Assembly (NCBI RefSeq): GCF_012911005.2
Contig: NZ_WTVS01000027.1
Coordinates: 1 to 64,000 of the forward strand
Length of the DNA stretch: 64,000 nt
Direction: 5' to 3'
Source: Aromatoleum toluolicum
Lineage (GTDB): Bacteria; Pseudomonadota; Gammaproteobacteria; Burkholderiales; Rhodocyclaceae
The position numbers were made by a program, and so were the translations under genes. Below, in pieces: positions 11,142-18,882 of the stretch. Below the pieces are notes generated by a model that saw nothing but the letters and a program-made list of their open reading frames with translations, was not told where the DNA came from and made no database searches. Position 1 is the first letter of the stretch. Every line of letters starts with the position of its first letter.

Positions 11142-12959
11142 ATGCAACTGAGATCAGGACAGACACCTTCGGGCGACATATTGATCTACGAGTTCGGCGT
11201 GCGGATCGATGAAAATTCGCGCTCCGCCGTCGAAGACCAGATCATCCGCGCTCGCCGGTTATACAACGACTTGGTGGCGCAGATCCGCGCCGTTGTCGCC
11301 GAGATGAATTCTTATGTGCTCAACAATTCTGGGGGGCGGGCGCAAACACTACACGCTGAAGTCGAGGCACTCGACAACGAGTTCGACTCAGCGCGGGCCA
11401 GGAACGACGAGTCGGCCATGAAGTCAATTGCTGAAACGCGCTGGAGCAGGTCGCGTGAATTGCACTCGGCCCTGACCGAAACCCGAAAGCACTTGAAAGG
11501 CGAGCTACAGTCGCGCTTCCTTGCGCGCATTGGCAAGAATTCCGCCTGCGACACCTACCACGTACGCAGCGAAGCAGTTGCCAGCGGACTGGGTTGGGCT
11601 ACCGCCAACGCAGTCCTTGAGTCCGCACTACAGGCTTTCAGGAAATCGATCCAGCAAGGCCGGGGACCGCGCTTCAGCATCGGCGCCGACAAGGTACAGG
11701 ATACGTTGACATTGCAGTTCCCCTCTGCCGGTGGTGTGCTGGCCAAGGCCCTATTGGAAGGCAAGCATCGAGAACTGGCGCTTTTGCCGACCAATGGCTG
11801 CGGACGGCGCAAGTACGGTGAGTTCCGCTTCCGCCTCGGTGCCGCCACTGCCAACACCTATGCCACGGGTACTTGGCAGTATCACCGCCCACTGCCCGAA
11901 GGCGCGCAGATCGTGGTCGCACGTCTTGTGCGGCGCAAGATAGGGAAGGATTACAAGTGGGCAGTGCAGCTCATGGTCAGGCTGCCCGAACCGGTGTTCA
12001 TTGTGACCGAGGCGCGCAAACCACTGGCGTCCGTCCACTTCGGATGGGCGACCGATGTCGAGGGCCGGCGGGTGGCGGCGATAGCAGATTCGGCCGATCC
12101 ACACGCGGCGCGACTCGTGTGCCTGCCGCGACAGGTCGAGGAAACGCTGAAACGGGTTGCCGCGCTGCAGTCCGAACGCGACACCAGCCGTGACGGGATC
12201 ATCCCCTTGGTGAAGGCAATCGAGGCGAACGAAGACTGGGGCGATGACGTACTCGTCGAATTGGCGGCGCTGCGCAAGCTGCCGGTACACCACGTGGCCA
12301 TCAGCCGGTTGCACCGATTATGCCGCATGCTGCGCGAAGCGCAGGCCCTGCCCGAATGGCTGGACGTCTGGCGCAAGGAAGACCGAATACGTTGGCAGTC
12401 AGTCGCGCACATGGCCAGGCACGCACGCAACACGCGGCGCGATTATTACCGTGATCTTGCTGCCGACCTTGTCAGACGTTACGACGCAATCGTGCTCGAA
12501 CCGCTCGAGTTGGCCGATACGTTGAGGAAGATCGACGAAAACACTGGCGAGCGCGGTAAGTTCGGACGTAAGGCGCGTTCCGGCCTGATGGTCGCGGCGC
12601 TTTATGAACTCGAGTCTGCGATTCGTTGGTCCGCAACCAAGGCGCGGTCAGCGGTCCTGGAATTGATCGGCAAGACGGCGAACTGCTGCGCTGTGTGTGG
12701 CGGACAGGTGCGGGCCGCTGATGAAGATCACCAACTGCTCCGTTGCCTGGACTGTGGTGCCGATCTTGATCGCAAGAAGAATGGCGCCGCCATGGCATGG
12801 CAGGTGTGCCTCGCGCAGCGTGAAGACGCGGTGCGCGACTTCTGGATCGAAAGGCGAGCGGCACATGAAAAGCAACGCGCGACCAAGGCGGAGCGGCTCG
12901 TTCGGATGACCGAGGGACGTCGGCAGGCGCGAGGGGGCAATGCAGCCAAGCCTCGGTGA
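11142..12959 (+). CDS. Cas12m-family (type V-M, former V-U1) effector-like protein
   Basis: The 605-residue protein (from ATG 11142; no strong ribosome site, and an in-frame ATG at 11055 is possible) has a helical N-terminus with ARRLYNDLVAQI, a beta/wedge region, and a split RuvC with zinc ribbon. The RuvC-I segment reads PLASVHFGWATDVEGRR (about residues 295-311), with His299 at the usual Asp. RuvC-II reads IVLEPLELA (Glu453). The zinc ribbon is CAVC (516-519) and CLDC (535-538), followed by GADLDRKKNGAAMAW. The same His in RuvC-I (LHLGW) is recalled from Cas12m of Mycolicibacterium, an effector that binds DNA and silences without cutting. No cas1/cas2, and no array or repeat pair was found nearby. 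TnpB-like origin is possible, but length and the VHFGW motif favour Cas12m. Confidence 0.75.
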   Translation: MQLRSGQTPSGDILIYEFGVRIDENSRSAVEDQIIRARRLYNDLVAQIRAVVAEMNSYVLNNSGGRAQTLHAEVEALDNEFDSARARNDESAMKSIAETRWSRSRELHSALTETRKHLKGELQSRFLARIGKNSACDTYHVRSEAVASGLGWATANAVLESALQAFRKSIQQGRGPRFSIGADKVQDTLTLQFPSAGGVLAKALLEGKHRELALLPTNGCGRRKYGEFRFRLGAATANTYATGTWQYHRPLPEGAQIVVARLVRRKIGKDYKWAVQLMVRLPEPVFIVTEARKPLASVHFGWATDVEGRRVAAIADSADPHAARLVCLPRQVEETLKRVAALQSERDTSRDGIIPLVKAIEANEDWGDDVLVELAALRKLPVHHVAISRLHRLCRMLREAQALPEWLDVWRKEDRIRWQSVAHMARHARNTRRDYYRDLAADLVRRYDAIVLEPLELADTLRKIDENTGERGKFGRKARSGLMVAALYELESAIRWSATKARSAVLELIGKTANCCAVCGGQVRAADEDHQLLRCLDCGADLDRKKNGAAMAWQVCLAQREDAVRDFWIERRAAHEKQRATKAERLVRMTEGRRQARGGNAAKPR

Positions 12960-13453
12960 GCTTCATAGCTTGCTAGATGAAGCATGCGGTTCCCAACCAA
13001 CCCGTAAAAAGCTATGATTAAATGCGTTCCGCCTGAGGCGGGAGCGAGCCATTGCTTCGGCATCGTAGAAGCGACGAGTGGGAAAACAAGTCTTTCTCTA
13101 ACTGAACCCGAGACGGCATCTGCCGTCTAGCCCATATTCGAGGGCGGGCATGAGGCGGTTCTTCGGCTGCCACTGGTAGCCCAGTTCGGTCACACTCTTT
13201 TCGGCGGCGTCGAAGTGACGCTCCGCGAGCAGGTTGAAGTTTGAGCTTGCCCCGAAAAGCGGACGCCATGAAGTGAGGTTCTAAGGCTTCATGTAGGAAC
13301 GTGAGATGAACGCAAGGATACCGAAGCATTCCCCTTCTTACACCACGCCGCGGGACACGATCTTCAGGCATTGCCCCTACGTCCAACAATCCGCGACGGA
13401 AATGCGACACGTGCGAATGGCCATTCGCCGGAAGGACAGTCGAAAACGACAGG
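12960..13453. other. Non-coding stretch after the Cas12m-like gene
   Basis: An inverted repeat GCTTCAT...ATGAAGC (12960-12983) begins one base inside the stop codon and may end transcription. A second perfect hairpin, AGACGGCA-TC-TGCCGTCT, lies at 13111-13128. I looked for a repeated 25-40 base unit as expected for a CRISPR array and saw none. The minus strand from about 13260 to 13098 holds an unidentified gene remnant, listed separately. Confidence 0.5.
13098..13260 (-). pseudogene. Unidentified C-terminal gene remnant
   Basis: The minus strand is open and reads FNLLAERHFDAAEKSVTELG, YQWQPKNRLMPALEYG, then DGRCRLGFS and TAG at 13100-13098. The composition looks like real coding sequence, but no start or 5' half is present. 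I do not recognise the family. Confidence 0.35.
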
Positions 13454-13593
13454 TTCTGGGCCGTCTACAAGGGCCACGCTGCCGTCATCCGGCATCTTCT
13501 GATTGGCGGCGCAAAGCGCAACCAGCTCGACGCGGACGGCCATGACAAACTCTGGGGCGTCAGGACATTGTCGCCATTCTCGAGGGGCAGCGC
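13454..13593 (+). pseudogene. Ankyrin gene fragment, copy 3
   Basis: The bases repeat the last third of ankyrin copy 2 (10880 to about 11035), encoding FWAVYKGHAAVIRHLLIGGA and KRNQLDADGHDKLW. A 16-base deletion after CTCTGG then shifts the frame. The 5' two thirds are missing. The fragment lies downstream of the Cas12m-like gene, so that gene is bracketed by ankyrin sequence. Confidence 0.8.
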
Positions 13594-14647
13594 TCCAAAC
13601 GTGACGCGTGAGGCAAGCAGCAGGTCCGGAGGCCCCGCGGTTAAACAAAACTCCAGAGTGCAGCGCACGTCCGCCTGCAACAACAACGCGGGCGTGACGC
13701 GCCTGACGGAATCTTAGCGCGAAAATCGCGCCAACTCCGAGTTCCAGGCTGACACAGCGTGGTGAACGTATCTTGACAATGAGAAGACCGATGCAATGTC
13801 CTACTTGAAGGGGTGCTCAAACGAAAGATAAAGCAGCACTCCTCGCGTCCCCGAGGACGCCCCCACGTCGACGGGCCGGAAGAACCCATAAACGATTACC
13901 CGAAAGGGCCGCGGAAATCGCTGCCCGGTCGCCGAACTTGAAGACGCCTTTGGCCTTCCACATTAATCGTGCCCCACGACCGGGATCACCTGATCAAGTG
14001 CAGTTACGCAGCCCCACCCGGCGTCCGATTTTCCGGTTCGCGCGTTTTGGCGAATGGCCGCCAAGCTGAGTCGGCCTGTTCCTCTTCACACAGCAGTTCC
14101 TGCTTATATTCGTGGATCACGGTATCGCCGACGTCCATCGACTAGTGCTGCTCGCCGGCATCGACGGCCCCCAGCATGCCTTGGCCGGTCGCAACAAAAA
14201 GGTTGCGAGCGCCCCCGGCCGACTTGAGCGACTCGGTAATCAGCGCGATCAAGACTCTCCACGCCTTCGCATCGGATGGATTCTGCGCGAACCAGTGCTG
14301 CAGTAAACGGAGTTCCGATTCCCCTGCAAGAGGCGTTTCACCGGGTATGTCCTTCACTGCACAACCGCCGGATCTACGCCACCTCGCTCGATTACGAGAG
14401 CTTCGCGGTTTTTGGCCCGCTCGCCCTGCTCGGCAACGCCTTCTATCCGGTTCTTATCCATCGGCTCGCAACTTGTGCTCCAGGCTTCCACGCAAGACTC
14501 GGTCGCCCTCACGCAGTTGCGCTTGGCTTCGTTCGAAGTGATCAACCCATGGCGGGACTTGCACCCGCAGGAGCGCGCCCTTGCTGGGCGCACCAAAAGC
14601 AACACCGGCTTGCGGCCGGTGTCAGGTGACAATTTGTACAGGGACCG
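13594..14647. other. About 1 kb of decayed sequence without an intact gene
   Basis: No complete gene is supported. A short minus-strand open stretch (14142-14357, MKDIPGETPLAGESELRLLQ, then HWFAQNPSDAKAWRVLIALI) and plus-strand pieces around 14300-14620 (SLDYESFAVFGPLALLGNAF in one frame, DSVALTQLRLASFEVINPWR in another) look like shifted pieces of former genes. None was recognised. No repeats or IS ends were seen. Confidence 0.35.
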
Positions 14648-14929
14648 TCAGCGACCACCACGGTTTGGATGCAAGGCCCTTTCAAGGCGCCAGATCTCAT
14701 CGCCCTTCATCATGATCTTCTGACCATCTTTGGTCTCCATCACGTGCCCCTCCGCCATCCTTTCAACACGGCCGAATTTGTTCTCCATGGCCATCTTGCC
14801 ATCCTTGAAAATATAAACCGTCGAACCGTCCTTCATTACATACGATTTTTCGACGGTACTCTGGTCGACTGCAAAGGCCGACGTCGCCACCAAAACAGAC
14901 GCTGCAGCGAGAATAAGCTTCTTGAGCAT
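14648..14929 (-). CDS. copK: CopK-like periplasmic copper-binding protein
   Basis: The 93-residue protein has signal peptide MLKKLILAAASVLVATSAFA cut before VDQSTVEKS. Mature motifs are MKDGSTVYIFKDGKMAMENK, GRVERMAEGHVMETKDGQKI and MMKGDEIWRLERALH. The conserved Met residues (KMAM, KIMM) fit Cu(I) binding as described for CopK. It is first of three minus-strand CopK copies spaced over 1.8 kb and has no CzcE-like partner directly upstream. Start has a weak GGGG ribosome site. Confidence 0.85.
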   Translation of the reverse strand: MLKKLILAAASVLVATSAFAVDQSTVEKSYVMKDGSTVYIFKDGKMAMENKFGRVERMAEGHVMETKDGQKIMMKGDEIWRLERALHPNRGGR

Positions 14930-15167
14930 GATTTACCCCTTTACATTCACAAACTACAGCTGACGAAGTTTAGCGGATGATCAACCGGCGGATTTCGAGC
15001 CTTAGTCATGCTCCGCATGCCCCATGCCAGACATTAGTTCACAGTTCGAACTTTCCAACAAAACTTGGCACCGACATATTCCACCCCACTCTCTGCGCAG
15101 ACTGAGAAACTCAGCATCCGCAACTGCGCCACAGGAAGTCGGGCATTCCAAAGACTTCTAGGGAGTG

Positions 15168-15449
15168 TCAACTACCTCCGCGATCACGATGCAACTCCCG
15201 CTCAAGACGCCAGATTTCATTGCCCTTCATCATGATCTTCTGACCGTCCGCTGTTTCCATCGTGTGCCCTTCCTTCATGGTAACAAGGCGCCCGAATTTG
15301 TCCTCCATGGCCATCTTCCCATCCTTGAACACATACACCGTTGATCCATCCTTCAACGGGTACGACTTCGTCACGTTCCCGTCGTCTACGGCCAACGCAG
15401 ATGCGGTTACGAGAAACGACGCAGCGACAATTGCGCACTTCCTGAGCAT
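15168..15449 (-). CDS. copK: CopK-like periplasmic copper-binding protein
   Basis: The 93-residue protein begins MLRKCAIVAASFLVTASALA, cut before VDDGNVTKS. The mature core is PLKDGSTVYVFKDGKMAMED, KFGRLVTMKEGHTMETADG and KIMMKGNEIWRLERELHRDR. The start follows GAGGAGATAATT, a good ribosome site. A CzcE-like gene lies 117 bases upstream on the same strand (15567-15959), so the two probably form one transcript, as do the pair at 16.2-17.0 kb. Confidence 0.85.
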   Translation of the reverse strand: MLRKCAIVAASFLVTASALAVDDGNVTKSYPLKDGSTVYVFKDGKMAMEDKFGRLVTMKEGHTMETADGQKIMMKGNEIWRLERELHRDRGGS

Positions 15450-15566
15450 AATTATCTCCTCGTAGGGAATATGCCAATCCAGAATATTGGGGCGGCACGC
15501 ACCCTACTTCAGTACATCTATTCTGCACTAAGCAGTTGCTTATACCCCACTTCCGATGCCCTGCGC

Positions 15567-15959
15567 TCAGCGACCTCCTCGGTACATCGGATTCTCGTCA
15601 ACATATACAGTTACCTGATCCGTGCCTGGGATGATCTTCGATAGCGGAAAACTAGCAGTTCCCAACGTGTCGAAGGTCCACGTAACAGTTTTTTCACCGA
15701 CGCGTATTGCAATAGTTTCCATTCGCACTACATTAATATGGCGAGTCTGTCCGTCAATGGTAATGCTCCGCTCCGCCTTCGCCAGCGACGTATATCCATA
15801 GCGGGCGAGCTGGCGCTCCTGGGCAGCGCTTGCGGCAACCTCGATCAATACTCCCACTTGCGTTCCACTCGGCTCGGAATACTGCTCGCCCGCAAGTGCG
15901 TTCGCAGTCCCAAACAGCAGGACTGACGCGCAAGCTACGCTAAATACAGTACTTTTCAT
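15567..15959 (-). CDS. CzcE-like periplasmic metal-binding protein
   Basis: The 130-residue protein has signal peptide MKSTVFSVACASVLLFGTAN. The C-terminal half carries the CzcE pattern RHINVVRMETIAIRVGEKTV followed by TWTFDTLGTASFPLSKIIP and VTVYVDENPMYRGG. CzcE of Cupriavidus is a periplasmic copper/zinc-binding protein at the end of the czc cluster. The mid-protein part (QERQLARYGYTSLAKAER) resembles that of its paralogue at 16590-16982. It is upstream of a copK copy in the same orientation. Confidence 0.75.
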   Translation of the reverse strand: MKSTVFSVACASVLLFGTANALAGEQYSEPSGTQVGVLIEVAASAAQERQLARYGYTSLAKAERSITIDGQTRHINVVRMETIAIRVGEKTVTWTFDTLGTASFPLSKIIPGTDQVTVYVDENPMYRGGR

Positions 15960-16203
15960 CCTTCACTCTCCCGTAGTATCTGGCGCTATCGCTCGATTTC
16001 GCTACGCCACGAGTAGATACTAGTCTGGAGCACCTGACGGCAGAATGACTTTCCAATTACTTCCTACTCATTATCCTGCAACCTTGCGGAAAGCAACAAC
16101 GTTGTTTGAGCAGGATTTACGCACGAACGATGGCAGATCGGCCTGCTCCGCCGTTACAGCGCGCAGGCCGATCAATCGTAGTCACACGACGATCGCAAGT
16201 AAT

Positions 16204-16485
16204 TCAGTTTGTCTGATGCTCGCGATGTAGCTCGTTCTCTAGACGCCAGATTTCGTTACCCTTCATCATTATTTTTTTTCCATCCTTTGTTTCCATCGCG
16301 TGGCCTTCCTTCATCGTAACAACTTGCCCAACTTTGTTCTCCATCGCCATCTTGCCGTCCTTAAAGACGTAGACCGTGGAGCCATCTTTCAACTCATAGG
16401 CTTTCTCGACATTTCCTCGGTCAACTGCGAATGCCGAGGTGGCGATGATCACGGATGCGGCTGCGGCGATTGCTTTCGTAAGCAT
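16204..16485 (-). CDS. copK: CopK-like periplasmic copper-binding protein
   Basis: The 93-residue protein has signal MLTKAIAAAASVIIATSAFA, cut before VDRGNVEKA. The core is ELKDGSTVYVFKDGKMAMEN, KVGQVVTMKEGHAMETKDG and KIMMKGNEIWRLENELHREH. GGAGTC stands close to the ATG. It is paired with the CzcE-like gene 104 bases upstream. The three minus-strand CopK copies differ mainly in signal peptide and C-terminal tail. Confidence 0.85.
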   Translation of the reverse strand: MLTKAIAAAASVIIATSAFAVDRGNVEKAYELKDGSTVYVFKDGKMAMENKVGQVVTMKEGHAMETKDGKKIMMKGNEIWRLENELHREHQTN

Positions 16486-16589
16486 GATTGACTCCTGACA
16501 GTTAAGTGGTAGAACTTAAAAACTAACGTTTACTGCACGACGCCTTTTGGTTGTGAAACCGGTGTGCTATGTGCAAGAAGCACACTTGA

Positions 16590-16982
16590 TCAACGCCCCC
16601 GATACATTGGGCTCTCATCCACGTACACAGTCACGCCGTCGACTCCAGGCAAAATATTCGACAAGGAGAAATTTCTCCGTGGATATGCATCGAAGGTCCA
16701 ATTAACCACCTTTTCTCCGAAACGGATCGAAACAGTCTCTAGTTGGACGACATTGATATGCCGGGTGTTCTTATCTACGAGCAAGGTACGGTCAGGAACT
16801 CCGGTTGATTCATACCCATAAGGGGCTTTCTGTCTCTCCGTGGGTTCGCTCGCTGATCCTCGAACGCCCTCGACCCAGTGCGAAGTGCCAGCTTCTGAAT
16901 AGTCAGTGTGTGCAATTGCCGACGAGGCCGTTGTGAACAGCAGCGCCGAGATAGCAGTGGCACGGCAGATATTGCGGTTCAT
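16590..16982 (-). CDS. CzcE-like periplasmic metal-binding protein
   Basis: The 130-residue product from the second ATG (MNRNICRATAISALLFTTAS), chosen because GGGGA lies about 7 bases before it; an ATG two codons earlier is possible. The core is RHINVVQLETVSIRFGEKVV, NWTFDAYPRRNFSLSNILP and VTVYVDESPMYRGR, matching CzcE-like proteins and the paralogue at 15567-15959. A perfect CopR-box-like motif stands about 95 bases upstream, so the CzcE-CopK pair is probably copper-induced. Confidence 0.75.
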   Translation of the reverse strand: MNRNICRATAISALLFTTASSAIAHTDYSEAGTSHWVEGVRGSASEPTERQKAPYGYESTGVPDRTLLVDKNTRHINVVQLETVSIRFGEKVVNWTFDAYPRRNFSLSNILPGVDGVTVYVDESPMYRGR

Positions 16983-17077
16983 AATCATTCCCCAGGACCA
17001 ATCAAGCGAGATGCTCCTTATCGAGCGACCGTAACCTGATGGTAGCAGCGAGCATCTGACATTGGCATGACGTAAAA

Positions 17078-17093
17078 ATTACATTCCTGTCAT
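17078..17093 (-). promoter_or_regulatory. CopR-box-like motif upstream of the CzcE-CopK pair
   Basis: On the minus strand ATGACAGGAATGTAAT matches TGACA-N5-GTAAT exactly and lies about 95 bases before the CzcE-like start at 16982. Confidence 0.6.
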
Positions 17094-17170
17094 CGACGTG
17101 TCACTTTGTAAAAACCACTGTGAGCACGTATATAATTTATCCATGCACGCTCTGACAACGCAACAAATCC

Positions 17171-17494
17171 TTAGCCAAGAGCATTCGCGCGCCGGAGAAC
17201 TAAAAGTGCAAAATTCTGTCCTGACCGAGAATCGTTAAGCAGAGCACTTCTCGGAGTAGACGGGCAGCCCTTCTTTCGAACGGATCCCGGACTGACGGAA
17301 TCCACTTTGGAGTTCCAGTCATGCTCATATCCGAACTGCTCGCTGCCCATTTCATGACACCTTCGGCGATTTCGTTGTGCGTCCGACAAGGATGGATTGG
17401 CAAGCTGGACGATCACGTTCGCCAATGAAATTTGGCTGGCGCAGCTATCCGCGATCACCGATTGGAACTCGTCGATGATGTTCTTCCTGACCAT
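17171..17494 (-). CDS. Hypothetical protein, possibly frameshifted
   Basis: The frame starts MVRKNIIDEFQSVIADSCAS after AAGGGG, a reasonable ribosome site. The first 45 residues look like protein sequence (ISLANVIVQLANPSLSDAQR). After that the composition becomes Ser/Arg-rich, while another frame continues with NEIAEGVMKWAASSSDMSM (ORF to 17200). A deletion shifting the frame near 17365 would explain this. No family is recognised; it may be a pseudogene. Confidence 0.35.
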   Translation of the reverse strand: MVRKNIIDEFQSVIADSCASQISLANVIVQLANPSLSDAQRNRRRCHEMGSEQFGYEHDWNSKVDSVSPGSVRKKGCPSTPRSALLNDSRSGQNFALLVLRRANALG

Positions 17495-17611
17495 GATGCC
17501 CCTTGCAAAGTAGCCGCTGACAAGTCACGACATGAGCTGCCAGTATTAATAACGAATGCGTACAGTCTATGATACGAAAAGGTATGTGCCGTCGCTTGCG
17601 GCAACATTTAG

Positions 17612-18076
17612 TTGCCACTACACGTGCAAATGAATGATTCTGTGATTGCCCCGCGTTTGCGCCGTCCCGGAGTTGTAGTCACGGGGCGTCTTCGCATTCA
17701 ACTTGCTACGGGGAATTCGTTGCTGGAGATAGGAAAAATGGAGTCGCGGAAGCAATATGCAACATGGCTAGAGCTTGCTGTTGCACCTGAATGGATGCGA
17801 GGTTCATGCAAAATCAAGGTGCACGAGGTTGGCGGAAGAGGACGGCCTTGCTTTGCAATTTCAATGAACAACCGGTGGTTGTGCGCAGCCAGCGGATGCC
17901 TGACAGTATTCTTCGGCCTCGGTTCGGCGCTGCATTTCCTGAAGCTTTGGCGCATCGAAAATTTTGAACCTGGCGAGGCTCACATTGGCAGTGTCGAATG
18001 TAGCGACTCCCGCCACTGTCTCAGCATCGGGGGCGATGGTAGTCTGAGGCGTTGCAGGGCCAACCCGAGTAAGTAA
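17612..18076 (+). CDS. Hypothetical protein with one membrane-like segment
   Basis: The open frame of 154 residues may start here, at 17630 or at 17738 (MESRKQYATWLELAVAPEWM). The middle has a hydrophobic stretch LCAASGCLTVFFGLGSALHF that could span the membrane or be a buried core. Seven cysteines are scattered with no clear motif. No family was recognised and no partner gene is obvious. Coding status is uncertain. Confidence 0.35.
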   Translation: MPLHVQMNDSVIAPRLRRPGVVVTGRLRIQLATGNSLLEIGKMESRKQYATWLELAVAPEWMRGSCKIKVHEVGGRGRPCFAISMNNRWLCAASGCLTVFFGLGSALHFLKLWRIENFEPGEAHIGSVECSDSRHCLSIGGDGSLRRCRANPSK

Positions 18077-18485
18077 CGCTCAAGGACCCGCTTCCGCTTC
18101 TCGTCTGGCAGGTTGATGCCGTTGTCGGGAGGGGAGCATCCATCTCATTGCTTACGCAGAGCCCACTCTTCAGGCATCGAAGATGCGTTGCTTTCGATAC
18201 AGGTGCAGCGACGGGTATGGACTGCGCCGGCAGATTGACTGAAGGTGCCTGCCTTCCCTCGCCTTGTAGACATCCCTCACTCGAAGGATGTCGGCTATAT
18301 ATGACTCTTCTTAGAGGCTTACCCTGTCTTCACGATCGCGTAGGATTGAAACCTATCGATGGAAGCTCTTTATTTCGCCGTCCTCATCTGAAACCTCGCC
18401 CGCCCCAATGCCTCCCGTCTGGGAAGCGCGGTTTTTGGCAGTGATTGATTTCTAAAGCGGGCGGGCAGTAAGTCCTGCGAATTGA
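18077..18485. other. Intergenic stretch without recognised features
   Basis: Several short open frames occur, but none looks coding. The sequence separates a plus-strand hypothetical gene from the minus-strand His-containing protein gene, whose transcription ends into it. No repeats or IS ends seen. Confidence 0.4.
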
Positions 18486-18731
18486 TTACAGGTGCTTATG
18501 GAACTTACTGTGATCGTGGAGAACTTTCTTCGCGTGTTGCGGCGTCGCTTCCGCACTCTTCTGTGCGGGAACAGCGAGCTTCTCTTGCATATGGTTATGG
18601 GGGCTGACGCGCCCTTCGGTCTTCTCGTTCTGCACCGCTACAGGTGCAGTTGTTGAGGCAGCGTTCCCCGCAGGCGCCAGGATTGCAGACGCGGATAACA
18701 GAGTCGTGATAAGAATCAGCTTCGTTGTCAT
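18486..18731 (-). CDS. Small periplasmic histidine-containing protein
   Basis: The 81-residue product from ATG 18731 (after GGGAGATC) has a signal peptide MTTKLILITTLLSASAILAP. The mature part is low-complexity with histidines in SPHNHMQ and a C-terminal LHDHSKFHKHL. A similar design (signal plus His-rich short tail) occurs at 29451-29732. Metal buffering in the periplasm is inferred from composition and a CopR-box-like motif about 110 bases upstream. No named family. Confidence 0.7.
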   Translation of the reverse strand: MTTKLILITTLLSASAILAPAGNAASTTAPVAVQNEKTEGRVSPHNHMQEKLAVPAQKSAEATPQHAKKVLHDHSKFHKHL

Positions 18732-18841
18732 GGCACGATCTCCCACAAAAAACACTATCGAAGTGCGCTAGTGTCGCCTTGATCTGCGCACACCCTACCG
18801 GTAGTGTGCTCCACATAGCCTGTCGAGGGCATGACGCGGAT

Positions 18842-18857
18842 ATTACACATTCGTAAC
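18842..18857 (-). promoter_or_regulatory. CopR-box-like motif
   Basis: ATTACACATTCGTAAC is a dyad of ATTACA and GTTAC-like arms with 4-base spacing. Reversed it reads GTTACGAATGTGTAAT, two mismatches from TGACA-N5-GTAAT. It is about 110 bases before the gene ending at 18486. Confidence 0.4.
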
Positions 18858-18882
18858 TTGATCAAATCGCACTTTAAGACTT

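Noticed and set aside
11142..12959. TnpB of an IS605-like transposon
   Set aside because: No tnpA, no left or right end structure, and the length and VHFGW motif match Cas12m better. Kept as an alternative in the feature entry.
11055..13453. CRISPR array flanking the Cas12m-like gene
   Set aside because: I compared upstream and downstream stretches by eye and saw no repeated 25-40 base unit with spacers. A degenerate or distant array is still possible.
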